A DNA stretch of 64,000 nucleotides, taken from NCBI RefSeq assembly GCF_026540855.1, contig NZ_JALNUP010000009.1:1-64000 (forward strand). The letters are read 5' to 3'. The stretch comes from Sphingomonas sp. GC_Shp_5. Its GTDB lineage: Bacteria; Pseudomonadota; Alphaproteobacteria; Sphingomonadales; Sphingomonadaceae. Below are positions 53,054 through 60,370 of this stretch, one piece after another. Under the pieces are notes generated by a model, which ran no database searches, was not told the origin of the DNA, and was given only the letters and a program-made list of their open reading frames with translations. Within the stretch, counting starts at the first letter, position 1. Every line of letters begins with the position of its first letter. Both the position numbers and the translations under genes were made by a program.

Positions 53054-53200
53054 ACTTCCTCCAGTGAGGCGAGATGAGTCTCGCAACTAGAGGACGCTTG
53101 CGCGGATCTGGTGATTCGCCAAGCAGCAATCGGAGCTGATCGGCCGTTGCTCCGATTCGGCACACACGCGCACCGTTGCCGCATCAGTCCGAACCGGCCC

Positions 53201-53262
53201 TTGGGTCCTTCCGGCCGGTCTGAGCAGTACGGGAGGCGAAGTCGCGGAAAGTCCGTAGCCAC
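53201..53262 (+). other. Satellite cos site, near-copy of prophage cos
   Basis: TTGGGTCCTTCCGG is identical to the first 14 bases of the prophage cos and contains cosQ GGGTCCT; in ungapped alignment 46 of 62 bases match, including TACGGG, CGCG and GTAG/CTAG blocks. It starts 140 bases before the satellite terS start, the same distance as in the prophage. This would let the satellite concatemer be cut and packaged by helper terminase. Confidence 0.8.
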
Positions 53263-53340
53263 AGCCACCCATAGGGGGGCGTGGTAGTATTCGGACAATT
53301 TGGCACAAATCCGCCAGTTTCTTCATCATCGGAGGCTATT

Positions 53341-53844
53341 ATGGCAACGCAAGCTGAGCTTGCGCGGCATCTTTACGTCGCGCAGCAAACCATCTCGAAA
53401 CTAAAGAACGCGGGCATACTGCCGGCGCCCGCCAGCCGCGGCGGCTACGATCTGGATGCCTGCCGCGGGGCATACATCGAGCATCTGCAAGCGGCAGCTG
53501 GTGGGCGTGATAGTTCCCGTCCCGGCAGCCTAGAGGCCGAACGCGCCCGTCTGGCAAAGGAGCAGGCCGACCTGCTCGAGCGCAAGAACGCCAAAGAGCG
53601 TGGCGATGTTGTGAGCCGCAGCGAGGTCGACGCAAATATCACGGCCATGGTCTTGCTCGTCACATCGCGGCTTGGCCTTGTGGGCGCTCGGATTGCCGGT
53701 GCCGACTACCGGCTTCGTAAGCGGATCGAGACGGCAGTGAACGACGCTCTGGAGGAACTCGCCGCCATAAGCCTCGACGACGTCGACGCCGCCGTGAACG
53801 GAAGCCAACTTAATGACCTTGAGGAGATCGACGATGAACAATGA
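53341..53844 (+). CDS. Satellite terminase small subunit
   Basis: 167 residues from ATG 53341 (GGAGG five bases upstream). Winged helix (TQAELARHLYVAQQTISKLK), then RARLAKEQADLLERKNAKER, LVTSRLGLVGARIAGADYRL, RKRIETAVNDALEELAAISL, homologous throughout to prophage TerS (shared ARLAKEQAD and VGAR[VI]A). Recognises the satellite cos and recruits a TerL supplied by the helper, redirecting packaging. Overlaps a terL remnant by 11 bases. Confidence 0.85.
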   Translation: MATQAELARHLYVAQQTISKLKNAGILPAPASRGGYDLDACRGAYIEHLQAAAGGRDSSRPGSLEAERARLAKEQADLLERKNAKERGDVVSRSEVDANITAMVLLVTSRLGLVGARIAGADYRLRKRIETAVNDALEELAAISLDDVDAAVNGSQLNDLEEIDDEQ

Positions 53845-54061
53845 GCGCGGCCCGCAAAACTGCGACCGAAACGGCATCCGCGCACCGTTCACGGCTCCCG
53901 GCGAGCACGGTGTCGCGCTCGCCAAAGGTTGGTTCCAAGCTTGTCGCCCGCGGTTCCGCAACGGAAACGTACCGGCGCCGGGCAAGCCGGCGAAGGACGG
54001 CGATCTCATCGGCTCGCCGTCAAGCGAGATCGCCGAGGGCGAAGCCTCGCAAGCGGATTGA
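53834..54061 (+). pseudogene. Truncated terL 5' end in the satellite
   Basis: From ATG 53834 the frame gives MNNERGPQNCDRNGIRAPFT then APGEHGVALAKGWFQAC, matching the prophage TerL start (APGAHGVALAAGWLAAC) at the same position relative to terS. After about 40 residues the similarity stops. A remnant of a terS-terL cassette captured from a related phage. Confidence 0.75.
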
Positions 54062-54200
54062 GGCGGCCGTGAACGATGCGATGGAGGAGCAGAGCGCGAC
54101 CTCGCCCACCTCGATGCCGGAAGGCTCCGGCCAGCTTGGCACAAGCCAACGCGAGCAGGTCGGTGAAGAAAATAGGCAACGCCCCACAGGGCCTCATTGA
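54040..54200 (+). pseudogene. Second partial terS (3' fragment)
   Basis: In another frame, RKRIEAAVNDAMEEQSATSP repeats the C-terminal block of the satellite TerS (RKRIETAVNDALEELAAISL) about 330 bases downstream of the intact copy, joined directly to the terL remnant. Indicates a duplication or recombination scar. Confidence 0.65.
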
Positions 54201-54680
54201 TTACGCTTCGCTGGCCTTAGCGGCATCAATCTCCACGATGGAGATTGCCTCCCCTCTGACTTCCAGAACAAGCCGCCATCGTGTGAAGTAAGCACTTAGA
54301 TGATCGGGTGAAGCCGGGAGTCCCTCCTTCAGTGGGATGCTGATTCTATCCGAAAAACCGCGGTCGCTGGCGACACCGTAGAGGAAAAGAGACTTGCTTG
54401 TGCGGTGAAGGCTTAGCGCCGACGGAACAGGGCGCTCGAACGTAGTTGAGCATGGATCAATTTCTACCGACAAGCCGGAAATGATGGTGCCTCGCCAAGT
54501 TTGCGGCGAAGTAGCTTGGAGGGCTCGACCGCGATCCCGGCCGTCGACGAATACCGCTTGCCCGCCGGCGAGAATCATGCGCGTCCCATCATGATCGCTG
54601 GTGAACAGCGCGGGCTGCTCAACGTCGTCCGCCTTGAACAGATCAATGAGGTCAATCGACTCGGCAGGGACATATGTCAT
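54201..54680 (-). CDS. Satellite accessory protein of unknown function
   Basis: 159 residues, MTYVPAESIDLIDLFKADDV..., with AAGGTGAGG just upstream of the ATG. Beta-rich soluble protein, no motif recognised. Leftward, less GC-rich, downstream of the terminase remnants. A perfect inverted repeat CCTTGATT-GAGAC-AATCAAGG lies upstream at 54725-54745. Confidence 0.5.
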   Translation of the reverse strand: MTYVPAESIDLIDLFKADDVEQPALFTSDHDGTRMILAGGQAVFVDGRDRGRALQATSPQTWRGTIISGLSVEIDPCSTTFERPVPSALSLHRTSKSLFLYGVASDRGFSDRISIPLKEGLPASPDHLSAYFTRWRLVLEVRGEAISIVEIDAAKASEA

Positions 54681-54846
54681 GCCTCACCTTATCCTACGTT
54701 GAGGAACGCACCAACGTCTCGCTGCCTTGATTGAGACAATCAAGGTCATCCCTACTTTTTTGAACTTGGGGGTTGTACCCGATCAGCGGCTGGGTGCAAC
54801 GTTGGGAACCGTTCGCCCCGAACCGGGAACTGATTAGGACCGCGAC

Positions 54847-55035
54847 GTGGCCAAGAATACTGGAAGTGGAAGTAGAAAGGGCGCCGTCCGGGATCGAGTC
54901 CAAGCACTGAACCCGGTGACAAAGCGCTACGTGAAGATCGACACCGACACCGGCCGGATCATCGCTCATAAAAAGAGCGCGGGGCCATACAAGGGCGTGC
55001 GCGAAGCTTCAATCCCGCCCAAGCGGAAGAAGTAG
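54847..55035 (+). CDS. Small basic protein paired with TIR-like gene
   Basis: 62 residues from GTG: MAKNTGSGSRKGAVRDRVQA, LNPVTKRYVKIDTDTGRIIA, ending in a Lys/Arg tail. It belongs to a widespread small basic group (NPxTxxYVKxDxxTGR). Overlaps the next gene by one base, suggesting a two-gene unit. Confidence 0.6.
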   Translation: MAKNTGSGSRKGAVRDRVQALNPVTKRYVKIDTDTGRIIAHKKSAGPYKGVREASIPPKRKK

Positions 55036-55766
55036 TGCCGCTCGTCTTCTCGCCCTTATCGGAGGACATTCTCTCCTCGCCGCCTAAGCGGCTTTACCCC
55101 GGGCATGCGTTCGTAATGCGTCAGATCGGCAATCCGCCGCCCGTGGATCTCCGAATGGCGGAAATCGTGCAGGAAGTTTTCGCCGCCCGTAATGTCCCGA
55201 CCAAGGATGCTGACGCATCCACCGGTGGCGGCGATTTCCTCGAACGCATCTTAGGACTGATCCGCGCTACCGGTTTCACCGTCGCGATCTTCTCACACAA
55301 GACACGGGCGAACGCGATGGCAAATATAACTCTGGAGCTTGGCTTCGCAGCTATGTGCGGAAAGCCATTGATAATTGTGAAGTCGAAGGAGGCCAGGGCG
55401 CCTTCGGATTTCACCCGGACGGATTGGGTGGTGTACGACGAAGGAAACGAGGACCGATTTCGGGCAAAGCTGAACCAGGCGCTCGATACGATCGAGGAGG
55501 CCGGCGCTTTTCAGGATTTCCTTCTAGAGACCGCCATGGAGGCCAAGTCGATCGATTGCGCTGTGGCATTGGAGAGGGCGAACAAGGCTTTTCTTCTCAC
55601 CAGCGACGGAGGCTTGATTGACAAAGCCGAGCGGATTGCAGAGCGGCTGGAGGGTGTTGGCGAAGACAACAGCATCGCCGACCTCGAGCGGCTTCGTAGT
55701 GAGGTATCGATGTTCGTTCGTCAGGGTCGGGCGGCCTTGGCAGAAGCCGGAGCCGGAGCCGGCTAA
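55035..55766 (+). CDS. TIR-like nucleotide-binding accessory protein
   Basis: 243 residues. FVMRQIGNPPPVDLRMAEIV, then FLERILGLIRATGFTVAIFS, NITLELGFAAMCGKPLIIVK has the fold pattern of TIR-like predicted nucleotide-binding proteins (the LELGFA block is typical). A helical C-terminal extension follows. Candidate defence effector carried by the satellite; no enzymatic proof from sequence. GTG start. Confidence 0.65.
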   Translation: MPLVFSPLSEDILSSPPKRLYPGHAFVMRQIGNPPPVDLRMAEIVQEVFAARNVPTKDADASTGGGDFLERILGLIRATGFTVAIFSHKTRANAMANITLELGFAAMCGKPLIIVKSKEARAPSDFTRTDWVVYDEGNEDRFRAKLNQALDTIEEAGAFQDFLLETAMEAKSIDCAVALERANKAFLLTSDGGLIDKAERIAERLEGVGEDNSIADLERLRSEVSMFVRQGRAALAEAGAGAG

Positions 55767-55801
55767 CGCGAGGCCGCCTCATGCGTCAAAGGGATAAGCC
55801 G

Positions 55802-56305
55802 ATGTTCGTTCCTCTCGACCAGGTCACCGCTACCAGCCTCCGCACCAGCAAAGATGGGCTGTTTTGCGCAGGCAAGCCTACGCCGGCCGGTGCCCGCATG
55901 CTGATCATCACTGACCAGGATGGCCGGTTTGCCGTCCTCTTGGACGAAGGACCGCAGCGCTTCCACTTCTACCCAATCGAGCAGAGCTGGGGGCGGATCA
56001 CCGGCACCACGTTTCAGAACGCCCGCATTGAAGTCGATCACAGCAGTAGCTTTGATCCGGAGCGAGGCGAGGCCTTAGGTGACCTAGTGATCGTTGGCAG
56101 CATGGCGGCGATCGTCGCCGTGAACGGTTCTAGCTCATGGGCTGACCCTATGCGGTTTTTCCTCGCCGAGCGTGATACGACTCGCGGTGGAGAGGCCGTT
56201 GGATTTCACCGCTGGCGCTACGTCGTGGGATCGGAAGCCGCACCGACTGTGGTCTGGGAGCGCACGCCCGAGCCCGCTCGGGCAGCGCGTGCCCCAAACG
56301 GCTGA
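55802..56305 (+). CDS. Satellite accessory protein of unknown function
   Basis: 167 residues (MFVPLDQVTATSLRTSKDGL...). Beta-rich, possibly an immunoglobulin or lipocalin-like small fold, no motif recognised. In-frame ATG 55781 is an alternative. It follows the TIR-like gene by 35 bases on the same strand and may belong to the same unit. Confidence 0.5.
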   Translation: MFVPLDQVTATSLRTSKDGLFCAGKPTPAGARMLIITDQDGRFAVLLDEGPQRFHFYPIEQSWGRITGTTFQNARIEVDHSSSFDPERGEALGDLVIVGSMAAIVAVNGSSSWADPMRFFLAERDTTRGGEAVGFHRWRYVVGSEAAPTVVWERTPEPARAARAPNG

Positions 56306-56400
56306 GGTAGGGCTAGCGCTGAAGAATGTTTGACAGTGGTGGTGTTCTATCGAACGCTGGCTCCTCAGGCTCATCGCGCTGATCTAGATTGCAATCGCTT

Positions 56401-56622
56401 TCAACCTGGTATCTCAATGCGGCCATTGCGTGAGAAGCGTTGGACAAGCTCCAGAATTTGGCGTCCTTCAGCCGTAGGAATAGCTCCAGTACCCGAACAA
56501 TCGCGACAGGGGCCGGGAAGCTGCTGCGACCAACCGCCGCCACGTTGCACAGCAGGCGGAGCATAAGTCCCCGACCCGCCGCATTTCGTGCAGTCGCTGT
56601 AGAACCGGGTTGCGGTTATCAT
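56401..56622 (-). CDS. Small DnaJ-type zinc finger protein
   Basis: 73 residues with CTKCGGSGTY and CRDCSGTGAI, two CxxCxGxG repeats of the DnaJ zinc-finger type, separated by a Gly/Gln linker. Stand-alone forms are common in phages. Function unknown. Confidence 0.6.
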   Translation of the reverse strand: MITATRFYSDCTKCGGSGTYAPPAVQRGGGWSQQLPGPCRDCSGTGAIPTAEGRQILELVQRFSRNGRIEIPG

Positions 56623-56776
56623 GTAAACTTCTCTCTCTCGCACCTAAACATGATGCCCGGTTGTGTCGGTTCGTCAGTGAGGTCAGTAGCCGGCTCTGCG
56701 ATATCTAGCGAAGCCGACGGCGGTCGAAGCCAGGCGTGGAAGCGATCCCTTGGCAAATGTTCTGCTTGAAGTAGCT

Positions 56777-57007
56777 TCAGGCGCCGCCGTAATCGCCCGT
56801 TGTGCCTATCAATCGTTCCATTTGAACGTCGCTGACTTCTACAAAGATCGGCGGCTGAGAGGCGTATTGCAGCTCAACCCGATCTGAGCCGCGCCCGATC
56901 CACCATTGCAGCTGGTCGAGGTTGAAGAGCCGCTCTTGAGGCCGGCCATCAGGATCCAGCATCGGTCCACCCGACCAACTCACCACTCGAAGACGTGCCC
57001 ACGCCAT
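56777..57007 (-). CDS. Satellite protein of unknown function
   Basis: 76 residues from ATG 57007 with GGGAG eight bases upstream: MAWARLRVVSWSGGPMLDPD. KTSC/beta-type compact domain is possible but not assignable. Leftward. Confidence 0.45.
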   Translation of the reverse strand: MAWARLRVVSWSGGPMLDPDGRPQERLFNLDQLQWWIGRGSDRVELQYASQPPIFVEVSDVQMERLIGTTGDYGGA

Positions 57008-57282
57008 TCGCAATCTCCCTTCAGCGAAGGCTAGTCGAGGTGACTGACGCGCGAAAGCCCCCTCCTTGGCGGGAGAGGGGCTTGCGCTTGAGATCGGAAA
57101 TCGGCATCTTGGACCGTGGGCCTAGAAAACCCGGAATCAAGATAGGCTTTGTCGTCCCGTTGGCGCGGGAGGACTGCCGAACATGACGGATGCGCTTGGC
57201 GGCGCGCCATCGACCTGGCTCTTATGCCGGGGTGAGTACGCGTATGTCCAGCCCGCAAGGGTAAAGGCGTGCTCGGCGGTCT

Positions 57283-57353
57283 CTTGGTCCGTTTTTCTAG
57301 CCCCGGCTGTCAGCCCGTCGCTGACAACGGCCCTAGAAAAGCCGAAAACCAAG
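57283..57353 (+). promoter_or_regulatory. Composite hairpin before the small satellite genes
   Basis: Three nested stems: CTTGGT (57283-57288)/ACCAAG (57348-57353); TTTTCTAG (57293-57300)/CTAGAAAA (57333-57340); TGTCAGC (57308-57314)/GCTGACA (57320-57326) with loop CCGTC. The outer 3' arm overlaps the AAGGA ribosome site (57352-57356) of the gene at 57362, so it could control translation. The rest of 57008-57361 shows no secure gene. Confidence 0.5.
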
Positions 57354-57361
57354 GACCAGCC

Positions 57362-57610
57362 ATGATCCACTTCAGGCACGACCGCGCCCGGCAGATTCTG
57401 CCGACCGCGCGAAATCTCCTACACCCCCTCCGGATATCGATGATCGTTGATGCGGCCTGCGCTCGCGCTGGCGTGTCGCCGTCACGCTTCGGTCGTGACG
57501 CAGTTGGGGATCCCTCCCTTGTCGCTGACCTTCGCGCCGGCCGCCAGCCGCGCAAGGCGACCCGTGCCGCTATTCAGGCTCACATCGAGCTACTGGAGGG
57601 GCGGCCATGA
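57362..57610 (+). CDS. Satellite protein of unknown function
   Basis: 82 residues: MIHFRHDRARQILPTARNLL, then helix-turn-helix-like VDAACARAGVSPSRFGRDAV and a basic C-terminus. AAGGA six bases upstream. ATGA overlap with the next gene. Possible DNA-binding regulator of the integrase end. Confidence 0.5.
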   Translation: MIHFRHDRARQILPTARNLLHPLRISMIVDAACARAGVSPSRFGRDAVGDPSLVADLRAGRQPRKATRAAIQAHIELLEGRP

Positions 57611-57897
57611 CCTCGACCCGCTCCATGGAGGGTAAGGGCCTCCACTTCCCGCCGTCGTTGGCGACGGACGCAGACGGCGTGATCCTGCCGGCGCCTGCCG
57701 GGGTGCTGCCGACAATCGCGGCTGCGGTCGAGCCAAGCGAGTTGCTATACTTCGCCCAAAGACTGATCCGCGGCGCCCGACGGCGGCGGCGTCAACCACG
57801 CTGGTCCGCGGTGAACGCCCAGCGAATGGAGCTCGCTCAGCTCTGCCTTGCGCGTGCCCTTATTGAGCCAATCGGCCGCGACCCGCTCGCCGCCTGA
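57607..57897 (+). CDS. Satellite protein of unknown function
   Basis: 96 residues with a strongly basic stretch (LIRGARRRRRQPRWSAV). No family recognised. Followed by a GC hairpin and the integrase gene. Confidence 0.45.
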   Translation: MTSTRSMEGKGLHFPPSLATDADGVILPAPAGVLPTIAAAVEPSELLYFAQRLIRGARRRRRQPRWSAVNAQRMELAQLCLARALIEPIGRDPLAA

Positions 57898-57902
57898 CCC
57901 CT

Positions 57903-57951
57903 GCCCCGCCCCCGGGTGTCGTTCCACGGAACGCCCCCCTGGCGGCGGGGC
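57903..57951 (+). terminator. Hairpin before the satellite integrase
   Basis: Outer arms GCCCCGCC/GGCGGGGC followed by CTTTC; inside, CGTTCC-AC-GGAACG forms a second perfect stem at 57920-57933. Either a terminator isolating int or an operator-bearing leader; int starts 22 bases later. Confidence 0.55.
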
Positions 57952-57972
57952 CTTTCACATGGAGAACAGATT

Positions 57973-59157
57973 ATGGCCAGCGTGAGCAAGCGCAGCTGGA
58001 CGTACAACGGTGTTCGGAAGGACGCGTGGGCCGTCCGCTACTTCGATGACACCGGCGCACGTCGGTCCAAGCAGTGCGACACAAAGAAGGAGGCTGATGC
58101 TTTCAAGCGCAAGATCGAGCGAGAGGTGGAGGACGGAACACTAGTCGGACCTAGTGCCAGCCTCACCGTTGAGGAGGTATGCAAACGCTACATCACAGAC
58201 GCTGAGCGGCGGGAGAGCAGAGGAGAGATATCGCTCCTCCACGTCATTAAGGTCGGCCGGTTTATCCGCCTGCATATCGTTCCGACCATTGGCCGGGTCG
58301 TGTTTAAGGATCTGCGTGCGGCGGACGTCGACAAGCTGCACCACCACCTCTCCACCAAGATGCAGCCACATTGTGCTCGGCAGGTGTTGGGTTTCCTGGC
58401 GACCGTAGAAAAGTTCGCCAACCGACATCGCTACTGCCTTACGAACCCGGTTCGGGCGGCTCTGTCGGGCGTCCGCGCAGCGCCGCAGCCTCGCATTCGA
58501 GAGTTCACCTTAGACGAAGCCAGCGCCGTGTTGAGAACAGTGCTCGAGAAGCGCGAGAACCGCAAGATCAGGCACGCAGCCATGTTCGCCTGCCTTGTTC
58601 ATATGTCGGCCTGCTGCGGCCTCCGCATCGGCGAAATGCTGGCCCTTCCATGGGGCAACGTGGACCTCGATCGGGCCACTCTCACGGTACGGCACAGCCT
58701 TAATGCTCTACTGGAGATCAAAGGGCCGAAATCGAGAGCCGGCAATCGCGAGGTGCCAATGCCGGCGCACCTCGTCGCGATGCTTCGCACCTGGCATGAT
58801 GCGCACGCCATGCCTAATGAATGGGACCTCGTGTTTACGACCACCGCGGGCAAGAAGGTGTTCAACCGCAACGTGAACCGGGCGTGGTCGGACCTCCTCC
58901 GCGACGCTGGCGTGCTAGTAGCCGGCGACCCTCACCACTTTCATGCGCTACGTCACTTCGCCGGCAGCTGGTGGTTGCACAACGGTCTGGCAATCGCCGA
59001 TGTGTCGCGCCTCATGGGCCACGCGAGCCCCGCGATTACGATGGGCATCTATGCTCACGTCATCAGCAAACCCGAGGATCGACATTCCGCGCTGACGGCC
59101 ATGGGGGCAAAACTTGCCGCGATTCCTGACGCAAGAGTGACGCAAATAGCCGCTTAG
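57973..59157 (+). CDS. int: Satellite tyrosine integrase
   Basis: 394 residues from the ATG with GGAGA seven bases upstream. Arm-binding N-terminus (WTYNGVRKDAWAVRYFDDTG), core-binding domain, and catalytic domain with R (CCGLRIGEML), K (GPKSRAGNREVPM), HxxR (FHALRHFAG), H (GHASPAIT) and Y (GIYAHV). Unrelated in detail to the prophage integrase. The last codons contain two GTGACGCAA-type repeats, and the stop lies 22 bases from the attR core. It should integrate into and excise from terL. Confidence 0.93.
   Translation: MASVSKRSWTYNGVRKDAWAVRYFDDTGARRSKQCDTKKEADAFKRKIEREVEDGTLVGPSASLTVEEVCKRYITDAERRESRGEISLLHVIKVGRFIRLHIVPTIGRVVFKDLRAADVDKLHHHLSTKMQPHCARQVLGFLATVEKFANRHRYCLTNPVRAALSGVRAAPQPRIREFTLDEASAVLRTVLEKRENRKIRHAAMFACLVHMSACCGLRIGEMLALPWGNVDLDRATLTVRHSLNALLEIKGPKSRAGNREVPMPAHLVAMLRTWHDAHAMPNEWDLVFTTTAGKKVFNRNVNRAWSDLLRDAGVLVAGDPHHFHALRHFAGSWWLHNGLAIADVSRLMGHASPAITMGIYAHVISKPEDRHSALTAMGAKLAAIPDARVTQIAA
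59127..59145 (+). repeat. Right arm repeats GTGACGCAA x2
   Basis: TGACGCAA at 59127-59134 and GTGACGCAA at 59137-59145, eleven bases apart, inside the end of the integrase gene and 35 bases from the attR core. Match the left triplet at 48303-48334. Confidence 0.6.
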
Positions 59158-59179
59158 CCGCAGAACACCGCCGCCTGCT

Positions 59180-59191
59180 CAACCTGCTCCG
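59180..59191 (+). repeat. Satellite attR core
   Basis: CAACCTGCTCCG, second copy. To its right the sequence is native terL (TFVNQVLGE, the family consensus at this point), so the satellite lies to its left. Confidence 0.88.
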
Positions 59192-60164
59192 CACCTTCGT
59201 GAACCAGGTGCTCGGCGAGGCATGGGCCGAGCGCGGCGAAGCGCCGGAATGGCAGCGCCTCTATGATCGCCGGGAGAAGGCGATGCGGCTCGGAACGCCC
59301 TCGGCTAAAGCGGGCTTGCTGGTCGGCGCGGCCGACGTGCAGCGCGGCGGCGGCGGGCGCATTGATCTGGATATCTGGGCCTTTGGTGCCGAGCGGCGGC
59401 GCGAATTTGTCGAGCGCATCGAGGTTTTTGGGCCGATCGCCGACAAGAAGACCTGGCAGAAGCTCGACGAGCAGGTCGCACGGACTTGGACCAGCGCGGA
59501 TGGTCGACCGATGAAGCTCGCTCGCGTTGCGGTCGATTCCGGTGACGGCGAGAGCACAATGGAGGTCTACACGTGGGCTCGGCGCCACCCGGGCTTCGCT
59601 ATGGCGGTGAAGGGTCGCCACGCGATCGCGGCGAACCAGCCGATCGGCGCGCCCAGCTGGCAGGATGTCACGGTCGGCGGGCGCAAGCTCAAGAAGGGCG
59701 TCCGGTTGTGGAATGTCGGCACCTCGATGCTGAAGCTCGAGCTGTTCGGCGACCTGGAGAAGGAAAAGCCGGTCGACGGCGAGGCCTACCCCGAAGGGTA
59801 CGTCTATCTGCCGGACGGCACGACTGACGAGTGGATCAAGCAGCTGGTCGCCGAAGAGTTGCGAATGATTCGGCTGCGAAATGGCGGCTTCCGGCGCGAA
59901 TGGCACAAGGTGCGCGAGCGCAACGAGGCACTCGACAACGCTGTTTACGCGCGAGCGGTGGCCTTTTCGCTGGGTGTTGACCGCTGGACCCCGGCGCACT
60001 GGCAGTTGCTGCTGGAGAAAGAGCCGGAGCCAACCCCGCCCGCGCCAGCGGCGAAGAAGCCGGCGGCGCCTGCGAAGCCTGCCCCAAAGGCCATCTCGAC
60101 CAAGAAACCGACCCCACCGGCGCCAAAGCCGACCAGCAATTGGCTGAACCGCAGGAGGCGCTGA
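59192..60164 (+). CDS. terL: Terminase large subunit, C-terminal part (split by inserted element)
   Basis: Continues TerL from TFVNQVLGEAWAERGEAPEW. Nuclease domain of the GpA family: LVGAADVQRGGGGRIDLDIW (metal Asp), FVERIEVFG, ARVAVDSGDGESTMEVYTWA with the second Asp, and EWHKVRERNEALDNAVYARA. Lys/Pro/Ala-rich tail that should contact the portal. No ribosome site at the break; an in-frame GTG at 59199 could start a separate fragment. The stop overlaps gpW by one base. Confidence 0.92.
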
Positions 60165-60370
60165 TGGCCTACACCCAGAGCGATCTCGAAACGCTCAGCA
60201 AGGCGATCACCGCCGGCATCAAGAGCGTCACCTATGCCGACGGGCGCAAGGTTGAATATCAGACGCTCGCCGACATGCGAGCGCTGCGCAACGACATGAA
60301 GGAGGAGGTCGCGGCTGGCGCGCGAGCGGGGCTGGTTCGGACCACCGTCGGGCGGATCATTCGCCGATGA
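60164..60370 (+). CDS. Head-tail joining protein gpW
   Basis: 68 residues, the same length as lambda W, with VTYADGRKVEYQTLADMRAL, the gpW beta-hairpin followed by helix. Fills the portal ring after packaging. Overlaps terL (TGATG) and portal (ATGA), the lambda order A-W-B. Confidence 0.85.
   Translation: MAYTQSDLETLSKAITAGIKSVTYADGRKVEYQTLADMRALRNDMKEEVAAGARAGLVRTTVGRIIRR

Larger units (their letters stand above)
48137..59191 (+). mobile_element. Nested phage satellite integrated in terL
   Basis: Element of 11,043 bp plus one 12-bp repeat copy. Bounded by CAACCTGCTCCG at 48137-48148 and 59180-59191; the integrase ends 22 bases from the right repeat. Contents in order: three small genes, DnaB helicase, DUF1376 protein, accessory genes, cos copy, small terminase, degraded terminase pieces, more accessory genes, integrase. 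No capsid, portal or tail genes. Own replication and integration plus cos and TerS but no structural genes is the definition of a packaging-parasite satellite (PICI-like). A defective second phage is the alternative, less likely given the compact edges. Confidence 0.88.

Noticed and set aside
54725..54745. Inverted repeat CCTTGATT-GAGAC-AATCAAGG as a terminator
   Set aside because: The T run begins ten bases later and no gene ends just before it; could equally be an operator, so not called.
56330..56566. Rightward frame opposite the DnaJ-type zinc finger gene
   Set aside because: The leftward frame has two clear CxxCxGxG repeats; the rightward one is its shadow.
57137..57379. Overlapping frames on both strands before 57362
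   Set aside because: Neither has a recognisable motif and both overlap the three-stem hairpin.
48137..59191. Reading the insert as a group I/II intron or intein in terL
   Set aside because: It is 11 kb, carries many genes and a tyrosine integrase, has att-like direct repeats and no splice or intein motifs.
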